DNA of 23,838 bases. Source: Cytophagaceae bacterium. GTDB taxonomy: Bacteria; Bacteroidota; Bacteroidia; Cytophagales; Spirosomataceae. A program made the translations under genes and the position numbers. Position 1 is the stretch's first letter. Every line of letters starts with the position of its first letter. Below are positions 15,616-23,813 of this stretch, one piece after another. The notes under the pieces are model-generated. The model did not search any database. It worked only from the letters and a program-made list of their open reading frames with translations, and was not told the origin of the DNA. The stretch lies in the NCBI GenBank assembly GCA_027485075.1, contig JAIXRT010000122.1, positions 1-23,838 on the forward strand, read 5' to 3'.

Positions 15616-17505
15616 TTAAAGAGCTCCTTTAATTATCGAATCAACCACACTTGGATCTAACAAGGTCGAAGTATCTCCCAAACTACCAAATTCCCCTTCG
15701 GCCACTTTACGCAAGATGCGACGCATAATTTTGCCTGAGCGAGTTTTAGGTAAACCAGTCACAAACTGAATCTTATCCGGTTTGGCAATGGGCCCAATCA
15801 CGCGGGCAACGGTAGCCAAAATATCCTTGCGGGTTAATTCATCGTTGATGGTAGGGTGCTCACAGATGACATAGGCATAAATGCCTTGTCCTTTGACATC
15901 ATGTGGATATCCCACAACGGCCGATTCAATTACGCCTGTATGCATATTGATGGCATTTTCTACCTCAGCAGTTCCTATCCGGTGTCCTGAAATATTCATG
16001 ACGTCATCGACGCGTCCAGTAATTCGGTAATAGCCATCCTCGTCACGCATACAGCCATCTCCGGTAAAATACAATCCTGGATATGTAGAGAAATACGTTG
16101 TTTTGCAACGCTCGTGGTCTCCGTAGGTCGTACGAATGATGGATGGCCACGGGTATTTGATACACAAGTTTCCATTGACGCCATTGCCTTCAATTTCTTT
16201 CCCATTTTCATCCACAAGTATGGGCTGAACTCCGGGTAATGGAAGTGTTGCGAATGCAGGTTTTAAAGGTGTAATTCCCGCAATTGGCGAAATCATTAAA
16301 CCACCTGTTTCGGTTTGCCACCAGGTATCGACGATCGGGCAATTGCCCTTGCCGATTTTTTCGTCGTACCATTGCCAAGCTTCCACATTGATGGGTTCGC
16401 CCACTGATCCGAGTACACGAAGTGAACTCAAATCCTTTCCTGCTACGAACTCATCACCAAAGCCCATCAGTGAACGAATCGCCGTAGGAGCGGTGTAGAA
16501 AATATTCACTTGGTGACGTTTGATGATATCCCAGAAACGTCCTGCGTCTGGGTAGGTTGGGATTCCCTCGAACAATACGGAAATGGCGCCATTTAATAAG
16601 GGGCCGTATACCAAATAAGAGTGACCGGTGATCCAACCGATATCCGCGGTACAGAAAAATACATCACCTGGATTATATTGGAAAACATTGGCAAACGTAT
16701 AAGCCGTGTAAACCATGTAACCGCCGCAGGTATGGACAACACCTTTCGGTTTTCCCGTAGAGCCTGAAGTATAGAGAATAAACAAAGGATCTTCCGCATT
16801 CATAGCCTCCGGAGCACAAACTGCAGAAGCTTCAGCCTCTTCCTCCTCCCACCACAAATCACGCCCTTTCAACATAGAAATAGGTGTTTGTGTGCGTGTT
16901 TTCACGATCACAGTTTCCACACATGGACATGAAACCAAGGCCTCATCCACCGTTTCCTTCATCGGAATGGTTTTATTTCCGCGTACGGCACCATCTGTTG
17001 TGATGACTAGTTTACACTGGGAATCGTTGATACGATCTGAAATGGATTGTGCTGAAAAACCACCAAAAACTACCGAGTGAATAGCCCCAATGCGTGCGCA
17101 AGCCAAAACGGCAATGGCTAGTTCCGGAATCATGGGCATGTAAATGCACACACGATCACCTTTGCCTACTCCTTGAGCTTTTAACACATTACTGAATTTG
17201 CAAACTCGCGCATGCAGTTGGCGATAGGTCAATGTAATCGCCTCGTCGCCGGGTTCGTTTGGTTCGTAAACAATTGCTGCCTGATCCGGTATCGTTTTCA
17301 GATGGCGGTCGAGCGCGTTTGCGGTAATATTCATTTGGCCATCCTCGAACCATTTAACGGAATAATCGTCAAAACTCCAGTCAAGGACTTTGGTGAATGG
17401 TTTAATCCAATCAAACTCATTGGCAATATCAGCCCAAAATTGTTCCGGATTTTCTACACTAAGGGAGTACGCCTCCTGATATTCTTGAAAACTTTTAATT
17501 CGCAT
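15616..17505 (-). CDS. acs: Acetyl-CoA synthetase (AMP-forming)
   Basis: Acs activates acetate to acetyl-AMP and then acetyl-CoA in the cytoplasm. From the ATG at 17505 the product is 629 aa, slightly shorter than the E. coli enzyme. Core motifs in order: YTSGSTGKPKG at 245-255 (ATP phosphate loop), TADIGWITGHSY, DTWWQTETGG at about 393-402, YRITGRVDDVMNISGHR near 493-509, and PKTRSGKIMRR with Lys592, the lysine controlled by acetylation in this family. The second Trp of WWQTE restricts the acyl pocket to acetate in characterised enzymes, arguing against a propionyl-specific enzyme. The frame is open to a TTG at 17520; the later ATG gives the normal MRIKSFQEYQ start. Its first 11 bases overlap the end of the upstream transporter gene, so the two are cotranscribed and probably coupled. 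Confidence 0.96.
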   Translation of the reverse strand: MRIKSFQEYQEAYSLSVENPEQFWADIANEFDWIKPFTKVLDWSFDDYSVKWFEDGQMNITANALDRHLKTIPDQAAIVYEPNEPGDEAITLTYRQLHARVCKFSNVLKAQGVGKGDRVCIYMPMIPELAIAVLACARIGAIHSVVFGGFSAQSISDRINDSQCKLVITTDGAVRGNKTIPMKETVDEALVSCPCVETVIVKTRTQTPISMLKGRDLWWEEEEAEASAVCAPEAMNAEDPLFILYTSGSTGKPKGVVHTCGGYMVYTAYTFANVFQYNPGDVFFCTADIGWITGHSYLVYGPLLNGAISVLFEGIPTYPDAGRFWDIIKRHQVNIFYTAPTAIRSLMGFGDEFVAGKDLSSLRVLGSVGEPINVEAWQWYDEKIGKGNCPIVDTWWQTETGGLMISPIAGITPLKPAFATLPLPGVQPILVDENGKEIEGNGVNGNLCIKYPWPSIIRTTYGDHERCKTTYFSTYPGLYFTGDGCMRDEDGYYRITGRVDDVMNISGHRIGTAEVENAINMHTGVIESAVVGYPHDVKGQGIYAYVICEHPTINDELTRKDILATVARVIGPIAKPDKIQFVTGLPKTRSGKIMRRILRKVAEGEFGSLGDTSTLLDPSVVDSIIKGAL

Positions 17506-19156
17506 GTTTTTTTTGGTCAAACTCTCCTGTCAAGGCAAAGTATCCGAAGAGGGACATGCCAATGCTGATGAAAGGAGCTAAAATAAAGGTATAAATGATA
17601 GCTGGGACTAGGTCGTTTCCGCCTTTTTCCCACAAAGGTAATGCCTGGAAATAAACTAGATACAAGCCAGTTGATATACCAAGCATAATCCAAACGATTC
17701 CTAACAGTCTTTTTAGGCCGTTGAGTTGGTAGGTCTTTTTGATTTTAACATCCTGCATATAAACCAAGCCAATGATTAAACAAACAGAAATCATGGCGAT
17801 CGGATAGTTTAATCCTTCCAGATAGGGTTTCGCTATGGTTGAATTGTTCGATGCCGTCGTGACTAAAAATGTGGCGATGGCCGGCATTAATCCGCCAAAA
17901 ATTCCATTACCAATGTGGTACGGAAAGGACATGGAGGTATACCTGATTTTGATTGGGAAAAGCTCAACCAAAAATGCGGCTATCGGTCCGTAGGCCATGC
18001 TGACAAAGCTAATCAGGCAGAAAATCAAACCGATCATTTTCCATTGCGATGAAGCGGAAATATGGATTGCAGGACCTTTTTCGGTCGTTGTTTCGACCGT
18101 GCCATCCGTAAAAGTCCTAATGGTTTTACCTTGGTCATATTGGATGGATCCCGCTACTTCTGTTTTTTGTTTCGTATCCACTAGATCGTACATCGTTGAA
18201 AATATTGGTCGGTACAGGAATAGGGCGAGGGCCATGCCCGCCAACATGATTCCTTTGCGTCCCAATTTATCTGATAAGGCACCAAAAAGCACAAATAAGG
18301 GAGTTCCAGCGAGTAGGCCGATGACCAATATTAGGTTCGTTTGGGTTTCTTCGAGATGACAAATTTTCAACAAGAATGTTTGGGCGTAAAATTGGCCTGT
18401 ATACCAAACTAGGCCTTGTCCCATCGTGGCTCCAAACAAGGCAAGTAACACGAATTTTAAATTCAATTTATTGCCAAAAGATTCTTTCAAAGGGTTTTTG
18501 GCGACATTCCCGCTCTTTTTTGCTTCTTCAAAAAGGGGCGACTCTGACATGTTTTTACGGACGACGATGGAGCCGATAACCATAACGATAGAGATGAGGA
18601 AGGGGATGCGCCAACCGTAATTATCGAATTCTTCGGCAGATAAAATGCTACGTGTCAACATGATTACACCCAATGAAATGATCAAACCGAGCGTTGCTGT
18701 GGTTTGAATCCAGGATGTGTAAAAGCCTCTCTGATGCTCAGGAGAGTGTTCCGCGACATAGGTGGCCGCTCCACCGTATTCCCCACCAAGTGCTAAACCT
18801 TGTAATAAGCGTAATATTAAAACGAGAATAGGAGCGAGTGCACCAATGCTCTGGTAGGAAGGAATTAAACCAATAGCGAACGTAGCTCCACCCATCAGCA
18901 TCAGGGTGACCATAAAGGTATATTTACGGCCAATGACGTCCCCAATTTTTCCGAAAAAAAGCGCACCAAATGGTCGTACGACGAAGCCTGCCGCAAAGGT
19001 GGCCAAGGTGTTTAAAAAAGCAGCTGTGGGGTTGTCGGTAGGGAAAAATTTGGTCGACAAAACCGTCGCCAAACTACCAAATATGTAAAAGTCGTACCAT
19101 TCAATCAACGTACCTACAGAAGATGCGCCGATGATGTAGCTTAATTTTTTATTCAC
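17495..19156 (-). CDS. MFS transporter of the metabolite:H+ symporter (MHS) type, probable carboxylate uptake
   Basis: A 553-aa inner-membrane transporter. The first loop carries the MHS-type EWYDFYIFGSLA and GKIGDVIGRKYTF motifs, and RLLQGLALGGEYGGAATYVAEHSP near 113-136 is the family signature seen in ProP, KgtP and ShiA. A second GALSDKLGRKG lies after helix 8. Helices 9 and 10 are separated by a hydrophilic stretch of about 45 residues rich in Thr, Lys and Gln, predicted periplasmic. Two extra hydrophobic segments follow helix 12, suggesting about 14 in all. The start is GTG at 19156. Its 11-bp overlap with acs suggests the substrate is acetate or a related short carboxylate, but MHS proteins also carry proline, citrate and dicarboxylates, so this is inference from neighbourhood. 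Confidence 0.9.
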   Translation of the reverse strand: MNKKLSYIIGASSVGTLIEWYDFYIFGSLATVLSTKFFPTDNPTAAFLNTLATFAAGFVVRPFGALFFGKIGDVIGRKYTFMVTLMLMGGATFAIGLIPSYQSIGALAPILVLILRLLQGLALGGEYGGAATYVAEHSPEHQRGFYTSWIQTTATLGLIISLGVIMLTRSILSAEEFDNYGWRIPFLISIVMVIGSIVVRKNMSESPLFEEAKKSGNVAKNPLKESFGNKLNLKFVLLALFGATMGQGLVWYTGQFYAQTFLLKICHLEETQTNLILVIGLLAGTPLFVLFGALSDKLGRKGIMLAGMALALFLYRPIFSTMYDLVDTKQKTEVAGSIQYDQGKTIRTFTDGTVETTTEKGPAIHISASSQWKMIGLIFCLISFVSMAYGPIAAFLVELFPIKIRYTSMSFPYHIGNGIFGGLMPAIATFLVTTASNNSTIAKPYLEGLNYPIAMISVCLIIGLVYMQDVKIKKTYQLNGLKRLLGIVWIMLGISTGLYLVYFQALPLWEKGGNDLVPAIIYTFILAPFISIGMSLFGYFALTGEFDQKKHAN

Positions 19157-19223
19157 AGGTTTAGAATTTTACCCGAATATATCGAAAAAAAATCTAAAAT
19201 TTGCCATTCAAATTGATCATTAG

Positions 19224-19682
19224 ATGACTGAATTCAAAGAAACGCAGCGATTTACACAATGGTGGTTGTGGTTGATTTTGATTGGATCTTGGGGTTCGAT
19301 GGTGTTTGCCCTATTGATGGATCCTCCCAAAACCCTTGGGGGCCAATTGGTAGTGGGAATCCTAGCAATTAGTTTGCCAACCTTTTTTTGGCAAATGCGT
19401 TTGATCACTCGGATTACCGCCGAAGGCATTTATGTACGATACATTCCATTTCATTTCAAAGAGCAGTTTTATTCGTGGGATTCGATCGAATCCGCTCAAG
19501 TTCGAATCTACAATCCATTGTTGGAATATGGTGGTTGGGGGATTAAATATGGCTTTAATGGCCAGGGGAAGGTATACAATGTAGCTGGGAATCAAGGGCT
19601 TCAATTGGTCTTTAAATCAGGTGAAAAACTATTGATAGGCACCCAAAAGCCAGCTGAGATACAAGCTGCTATTCGATTGTAG
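19224..19682 (+). CDS. Small membrane protein with a PH-like C-terminal domain, function unknown
   Basis: A 152-aa protein. Two hydrophobic helices (about 13-32 and 40-58) form a hairpin; the remaining 90 residues are a beta-rich cytoplasmic domain with YIPFHFKEQFYSWDSIESAQVR, then YNPLLEYGGWGIKYG and a final LLIGTQKPAEIQ. A membrane hairpin followed by a strand-rich domain in which a tryptophan precedes D/E-I-x-S recalls bacterial PH-like proteins. The GGWGI and IGTQKP motifs look like a conserved family hallmark, but I do not recognise a named function. It is divergent from the transporter with 67 bp between starts. The real start is the ATG at 19224. It appears to be monocistronic; the next gene starts 178 bp downstream. 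Confidence 0.75.
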   Translation: MTEFKETQRFTQWWLWLILIGSWGSMVFALLMDPPKTLGGQLVVGILAISLPTFFWQMRLITRITAEGIYVRYIPFHFKEQFYSWDSIESAQVRIYNPLLEYGGWGIKYGFNGQGKVYNVAGNQGLQLVFKSGEKLLIGTQKPAEIQAAIRL

Positions 19683-19804
19683 TTAATCAGTTTTCTGGTA
19701 GCCAGTCACATCTTTGTCGTCATCCACCCCGATGCCCTACCCAGGCGTAGCCGCTCACCAAAAGCGCTAAATGCCGAAATAAAGCCTTAACTTGCGCCAT
19801 CATT

Positions 19805-19854
19805 ATGAGAATGCTTGTTATTTCCAGTTATTACTCATAAGCACACATTCTCAT
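19805..19854 (+). promoter_or_regulatory. Leader hairpin directly upstream of the helicase start codon
   Basis: ATGAGAATG (19805-19813) and CATTCTCAT (19846-19854) are exact inverted copies, followed at once by TTTTA, 6 bp before the ATG. The rest of the 178-bp gap (19683-19860) shows no gene. The stem plus T tract could act as an attenuator, or the structure could hide the translation start and melt on a signal. Either is inference. Confidence 0.5.
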
Positions 19855-19860
19855 TTTTAT

Positions 19861-21153
19861 ATGACATTTCAAGAGTTACACCTCATTGAGCCTATTCTAA
19901 AGGCGCTAGGTGAGGAGGGTTATTCAACCCCAACCCCCATTCAAGCGCAAGCAATTCCCATTGTACTTAAAGGCACTGACCTCCTAGGTTGCGCCCAAAC
20001 AGGTACTGGTAAAACCGCCGCTTTTACACTTCCCATCATTCAGTTGATGGATGCAAATCAAACATTTCAAAAGCCTAAAAAAATCCGTGCCCTAATTGTT
20101 ACTCCTACCCGGGAGTTAGCCATTCAAATCGGAGAAAGTTTTAAAGCCTACGCACGCCATACCTCACTAAACTATACCGTTATTTTTGGTGGAGTGGGGC
20201 AGAGCCCACAAGTTTCCGCACTCAGATCGGGCGTTGATGTCGTGATCGCGACCCCAGGTCGTTTGTTGGACTTAATGAATCAAAAGCTTTTGTCGATTGC
20301 CAACGTGGAATATTTTGTCCTCGATGAGGCAGATCGTATGCTTGACATGGGTTTTATTCATGACGTAAGAAAGCTCCTAGCCGCATTGCCTCGTCAAAGA
20401 CAATCCTTATTTTTCTCGGCTACCATGCCACCTGAAATCGTGCAATTGGCCGCGTCTATTTTGCGCAACCCGGCAGAGGTTTCGGTGACTCCGGTTTCGT
20501 CAACCGTAGAAATCATTAATCAATCGGTGTATTTCGTTGACAAAAACAACAAGAATACCCTTTTGTTAGATATTTTGGAAGACACTAAAATCAAAACAGC
20601 ATTAGTCTTTACGCGTACCAAACATGGTGCTGATAAGGTCGTGAAGGTCTTGTTAAAGGCAAGCATCAAAGCTGAAGCAATTCATGGAAATAAATCCCAA
20701 AATGCGCGTCAAACAGCCTTGAAAAACTTCACCGCCCAAACCACGCGTGTGTTAGTAGCAACGGATATCGCTGCACGTGGAATCGATGTGGATGATTTGG
20801 AATATGTGATTAATTTTGAATTGCCAAATATTCCCGAAACGTATGTGCATCGAATTGGTCGGACAGGGCGTGCGGGTGCTCGAGGTACTGCAATTTCATT
20901 CTGTGACATTGAGGAAAAAGCCTATCTAAAGGATATCGAGAAATTGATTGGTAAAAAAGTACCCGTTGTGGAAGCACACCGTTACCCAATGAAAGTCTTA
21001 ACCATCGAGAAAAAGGCAAAGCAAGGACCTCCAAACCGCGGTGGAAAACCAGCCGGTCCTGGAGCCGCTGCAGCGAAACCTGCTGAAAGCCCGCGTTCAT
21101 TCGATAAAGCCAAAGCTGGCCGTAAATGGTATGGCAAAAAGAATACCTATTAA
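19861..21153 (+). CDS. rhlE: DEAD-box ATP-dependent RNA helicase, RhlE type
   Basis: A 430-aa RNA helicase with all core motifs: Q motif (TPTPIQAQAIP, about 23-33), Walker A AQTGTGKT at 45-52, PTRELA near 82-87, TPGR near 131-134, DEAD at 155-158, SAT at 186-188, ATDIAARGID near 300-309 and HRIGRTGRAG at 330-339. A basic, Gly/Pro/Ala-rich tail (about 395-430, with RGGKPAGPGAAAAKPA) is the usual RNA-binding extension. RhlE-type proteins act in ribosome assembly, RNA turnover and cold adaptation. The open frame begins at 19792, but its first 23 residues are unlike the family; the ATG at 19861, starting MTFQELHLIEPIL, is preferred. It is followed by miaA after one base, so the two form an operon. 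A 9-bp stem lies just upstream of the start. Confidence 0.94.
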   Translation: MTFQELHLIEPILKALGEEGYSTPTPIQAQAIPIVLKGTDLLGCAQTGTGKTAAFTLPIIQLMDANQTFQKPKKIRALIVTPTRELAIQIGESFKAYARHTSLNYTVIFGGVGQSPQVSALRSGVDVVIATPGRLLDLMNQKLLSIANVEYFVLDEADRMLDMGFIHDVRKLLAALPRQRQSLFFSATMPPEIVQLAASILRNPAEVSVTPVSSTVEIINQSVYFVDKNNKNTLLLDILEDTKIKTALVFTRTKHGADKVVKVLLKASIKAEAIHGNKSQNARQTALKNFTAQTTRVLVATDIAARGIDVDDLEYVINFELPNIPETYVHRIGRTGRAGARGTAISFCDIEEKAYLKDIEKLIGKKVPVVEAHRYPMKVLTIEKKAKQGPPNRGGKPAGPGAAAAKPAESPRSFDKAKAGRKWYGKKNTY

Positions 21154-21154
21154 G

Positions 21155-22048
21155 ATGAATAAAACACTTTTGGTCATTGCGGGTCCTACGGCTGTTGGCA
21201 AAACAGCTTTATGCGTCGAAATGGCCAAAAGTCTTCATACTGAAATTATCTCGGCCGACTCCCGGCAATTTTACCAAGAATTAAGCATCGGTACCGCAAA
21301 GCCTAGCCTCGAAGAGCAGGGTGGTGTCAAACACCATTTCATTGATTCACATTCCATTCACGACTATTTCTCCCCAGGGGATTTTGAGCGTGAGGCGCTG
21401 CAAGTGCTGACCAATTTATTCCAGACGCATGATGTGGTTATTCTAACGGGAGGATCGGGTTTATATCTGAAGGCCTTGATGGAAGGACTCGACGACATGC
21501 CCGACGTGGATTTGGATTTACGAGCAGATTTAATGCGTCGCCTGGAAGAAGACGGTTTGGAAAAACTATATGCAGAGCTTCAAGATTTAGATCCTGATTA
21601 TGCCGCACAAGTAGATCCTCAAAATCCGCAGCGGGTTGTCAGAGCATTGGAAGTATGTTTGTCAACTGGGAAATCATATACGTCTTTCCGAAATCAGCAA
21701 AAGGCTGATCGTCCTTTTGAGATGATCAAGATATGCCTTGATCGGCCACGAGAGGAATTGTATGCGCGTATCGATATGCGTATGGATCACATGCTCCAAG
21801 TCGGACTCGTACAAGAAGCCAAAGATTTTGAAGCCTATCAAGACCGATACGCCTTAAAAACCTTGGGATATAAAGAAATATATGGGTTTTTCAGAGCTGA
21901 ATACGATGAGCCCGAAATGATTCGCCTATTGAAACGCAATTCGAGGCATTATGCCAAAAAACAATTGACTTGGTTTCGACATCAGGATGATTTTGAATTT
22001 GTGCATCCCGATCAGGCTTTTGCCTACATTCAGGGTAAGCTTAAATAA
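21155..22048 (+). CDS. miaA: tRNA dimethylallyltransferase MiaA
   Basis: MiaA adds a dimethylallyl group from dimethylallyl diphosphate to N6 of A37 in tRNAs that read UNN codons. The product is 297 aa from the ATG at 21155, which lies one base after the helicase stop. The frame is open further upstream into the helicase gene, but MNKTLLVIAGPTAVGKTAL is the proper family start. Motifs: P-loop GPTAVGKT near 10-17, ISADSRQFYQELSIGTAKPS near 32-51, HHFIDS, TGGSGLYLKAL, NPQRVVRALEV and TLGYKEI. All key segments are present and the length is normal. Translation is probably coupled to the helicase. The 3' end overlaps the convergent rhodanese gene by 19 bp, which leaves no room for a separate terminator. 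Confidence 0.96.
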   Translation: MNKTLLVIAGPTAVGKTALCVEMAKSLHTEIISADSRQFYQELSIGTAKPSLEEQGGVKHHFIDSHSIHDYFSPGDFEREALQVLTNLFQTHDVVILTGGSGLYLKALMEGLDDMPDVDLDLRADLMRRLEEDGLEKLYAELQDLDPDYAAQVDPQNPQRVVRALEVCLSTGKSYTSFRNQQKADRPFEMIKICLDRPREELYARIDMRMDHMLQVGLVQEAKDFEAYQDRYALKTLGYKEIYGFFRAEYDEPEMIRLLKRNSRHYAKKQLTWFRHQDDFEFVHPDQAFAYIQGKLK

Positions 22049-22311
22049 GCTTCCAGACCTCCCGTGACATTTTGAGCTTGAATGCCTTTGGCGGTTAGGA
22101 GCCGACAAGCAATCTGACTTTGCGTGCCGTTATAACAAATGATGGTGTATTTTGTAGAAAGGTTTAGCTCGTGTATGCGGGTTAGTAAATCATCTAAGGG
22201 AATATGAATTCCACCTAAATCAAAATCCGCTCGTTCCCTCGGCGTTCGAATGTCCAAGAGGGAAAGAGCGGATAAATTTTCCTTGAATTCGTTCGCGGAA
22301 ATGGATAACAT
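22030..22311 (-). CDS. Single-domain rhodanese-like protein with an altered active-site loop
   Basis: A 93-aa rhodanese domain starting at the ATG at 22311, one base after the stop of the upstream rhodanese; the frame stays open to a TTG at 22338 but that would overlap its neighbour. LLDIRTPRERADFDLGGIHIPLDDL is a typical N-terminal half. The persulfide-forming cysteine is present in IICYNGTQSQIA, but the usual C-x-x-G-x-R-S/T loop has Gln in place of the Arg. The loop length is unchanged, so sulfur transfer may still work with altered substrate preference. It is the last gene of the PASTA-rhodanese-rhodanese operon, and its end overlaps miaA tail to tail. Natural sulfur acceptor not known. 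Confidence 0.85.
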   Translation of the reverse strand: MLSISANEFKENLSALSLLDIRTPRERADFDLGGIHIPLDDLLTRIHELNLSTKYTIICYNGTQSQIACRLLTAKGIQAQNVTGGLEAYLSLP

Positions 22312-22312
22312 C

Positions 22313-22612
22313 TTAATATCCAGCGGTTTGCCAGGCAAGCATGCCGCCCAAAACGTTACGTACGTTGGTATATCCTTCGCTTATTAAGTATTCTTTGGCA
22401 CGTCCTGAACGGGCGCCAGAGCGGCAATGGATTAAAATTTCTTGATCTTTCCAGGCCTCGATTTCCTCCAAACGGTCAGGTAATTCACCCAATGGAATCA
22501 AAGTTGCCCCAATATTAAACTCATCAAATTCGTATTCTTCGCGGACATCAATTAGGTTTAATTGTTCCCCTTTGTCCATGCGCTCCTTTAATTCTTCAAT
22601 TGTAATATCCAT
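22313..22612 (-). CDS. Single-domain rhodanese-like sulfurtransferase
   Basis: A 99-aa rhodanese domain, from the ATG at 22612 (MDITIEELKERMDKGE). LNLIDVREEYEFDEFNIGATLIPLGELPDRL is the standard first half, and the active loop IHCRSGARSGRA matches the consensus C-x-x-G-x-R-S exactly, so it should form a cysteine persulfide. The frame continues to 22645, which would overlap the PASTA gene; the later ATG leaves a 4-bp gap and matches family N-termini. Two rhodaneses in tandem, one canonical and one with a changed loop, suggest duplication with divergence. The link to the membrane PASTA protein upstream is operonic only. Confidence 0.9.
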   Translation of the reverse strand: MDITIEELKERMDKGEQLNLIDVREEYEFDEFNIGATLIPLGELPDRLEEIEAWKDQEILIHCRSGARSGRAKEYLISEGYTNVRNVLGGMLAWQTAGY

Positions 22613-22616
22613 GTTC

Positions 22617-23393
22617 TTATTGATTTTCATCTTCGCCACCCACAACCCACAGGTCGATTAGGTCGCCAGGTTTAACACTTGTTCCTTCGCAAGTCGCACA
22701 TGTTTGCTTAAAGACCGTTCCGGCTGGAAACGCATCATTTGCTTCATATACTACTTTGCCCACTTTTAAATTCATTCCTGCCAAAATAATGGTCACTTCA
22801 TCCATCGGTTTGCCTACAAAATCAGGCATCTCCATGTCGACATTCGCCATTCCATTTCCAATGTACAGATCCACCATGGTGCCTTTTGGTATACTCGCGC
22901 CTGCTTCGATTTTACGTCCAAGTGCTTGAACTTCAATCACTTCTTTCACGCGTGGATCATTTACCTCGTGAACGATACCTTTGCGTAATCCTGCAATAAA
23001 CAATTGTTGTTCGGCACTCCGCACCGATAAGCCCACTAACGTAGGTAATTTAATCGTAGGAGGTGTTTCAGAGTTGATGGTAATGTAAATTTTTCGTCCG
23101 GATTTCACCAAAGCGTTCGGCAAAGGATATTGCGATAAAACGGTCAATGGGGGCTTATCAGCCGTGTATGTACAATCAGAAACTTCATAGGTCAAATCAC
23201 TCGCATCGATCAATTCCTCCATTTTATCAGCTGTTAAGCCTTTTAAATTTGGAACTTTAATCGTTTCTCCATGATGTGTACTCCATGGAAGATACACAAA
23301 GAAAAAGCCGAAAAATAAAACCAAAAATAAAGACACTAATATCGCAATGTGCGTGAAGAGGTCTTTCTTGGTTTGCGTTGGTATTTGAGCCAT
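22617..23393 (-). CDS. Membrane-anchored protein with three PASTA domains
   Basis: A 258-aa protein. A short cytoplasmic N-terminus (about 1-13) is followed by one membrane helix (about 14-35, IAILVSLFLVLFFGFFFVYL) and a periplasmic region with three PASTA repeats: about 45-110 (VPNLKGLTADKMEELI), about 113-180 (LPTLVGLSVRSAEQQL) and about 185-252 (MPDFVGKPMDEVTIIL). PASTA domains bind peptidoglycan fragments or beta-lactams in Gram-positive kinases and penicillin-binding proteins. Here no kinase or transpeptidase domain is attached, which is the usual Bacteroidota form, so it is probably a cell-wall sensor or anchor with unknown partners. The third repeat contains a CATC cysteine pair near 233-236. 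It begins with ATG at 23393, 60 bp downstream (in its reading direction) of repeat array B, and heads an operon with two rhodaneses. Confidence 0.9.
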   Translation of the reverse strand: MAQIPTQTKKDLFTHIAILVSLFLVLFFGFFFVYLPWSTHHGETIKVPNLKGLTADKMEELIDASDLTYEVSDCTYTADKPPLTVLSQYPLPNALVKSGRKIYITINSETPPTIKLPTLVGLSVRSAEQQLFIAGLRKGIVHEVNDPRVKEVIEVQALGRKIEAGASIPKGTMVDLYIGNGMANVDMEMPDFVGKPMDEVTIILAGMNLKVGKVVYEANDAFPAGTVFKQTCATCEGTSVKPGDLIDLWVVGGEDENQ

Positions 23394-23453
23394 AATCGGA
23401 AATACGAATTTGCGTGCAAGATAGAGAAAACTTAAACCATAGGCAAGAGGAAA

Positions 23454-23813
23454 GTAGTCAGTAGTCAGTGGTCAGTGGTCAGTGGTCAGTCGCTAGTCGA
23501 CAGTCCGAAGGGAATTAGTCCGAAGTCTAACGTCCATCGTCTAACTTCCGGTGTCCAACGTCCAGCGTCCAACATCTAACGTCTAACGTCCAGCGTCTAA
23601 CGTCTAACGTCCATCGTCTAACGTCTAACGTCCATCGTCTAACGTCTAACGTCCATCGTCTAACCTCCAAAAGAAAGTCCGAAGGAAAAAGCTCTTGACT
23701 GAATAAACAGACTTTGAACTTTTCCTCCGGACTATTTCCCTTCGGACTAACGACTAGCGACTGGTGACTGTCGACTAGCGACTGGTGACTAGCGACTAGT
23801 GACTGACTAGTAC
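23454..23813. repeat. Heptamer repeat array B, bipartite with an inverted terminal block
   Basis: Seven units ending in CA or TA (23454-23502, such as GTAGTCA and GTGGTCA) lead into a spacer at 23503-23524. A block of about 20 GTCYAnC-like units follows (23525-23664), including three tandem 21-bp groups of two GTCTAAC and one GTCCATC. Then comes a unique stretch with an internal inverted repeat (23677-23689 with 23720-23732, 12 of 13 matching). From 23726 to 23803 the series runs in the opposite strand sense: an inverted copy of the spacer (20 of 22 positions match) and reversed first-class units such as TAGCGAC and TGGTGAC. Together these make a large imperfect palindrome. It occupies most of 23394-23806; the 60 bp next to the PASTA gene hold no recognised feature. 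Confidence 0.9.

Noticed and set aside
19792..19860. Longer helicase start at 19792
   Set aside because: The extra 23 residues are unlike the family and would translate through the leader hairpin; the ATG at 19861 gives a normal RhlE N-terminus.
21041..21154. Longer miaA start within the helicase gene
   Set aside because: It would overlap the helicase gene by over 100 bp and precede the true P-loop start MNKTLLVIAGPTAVGKT.
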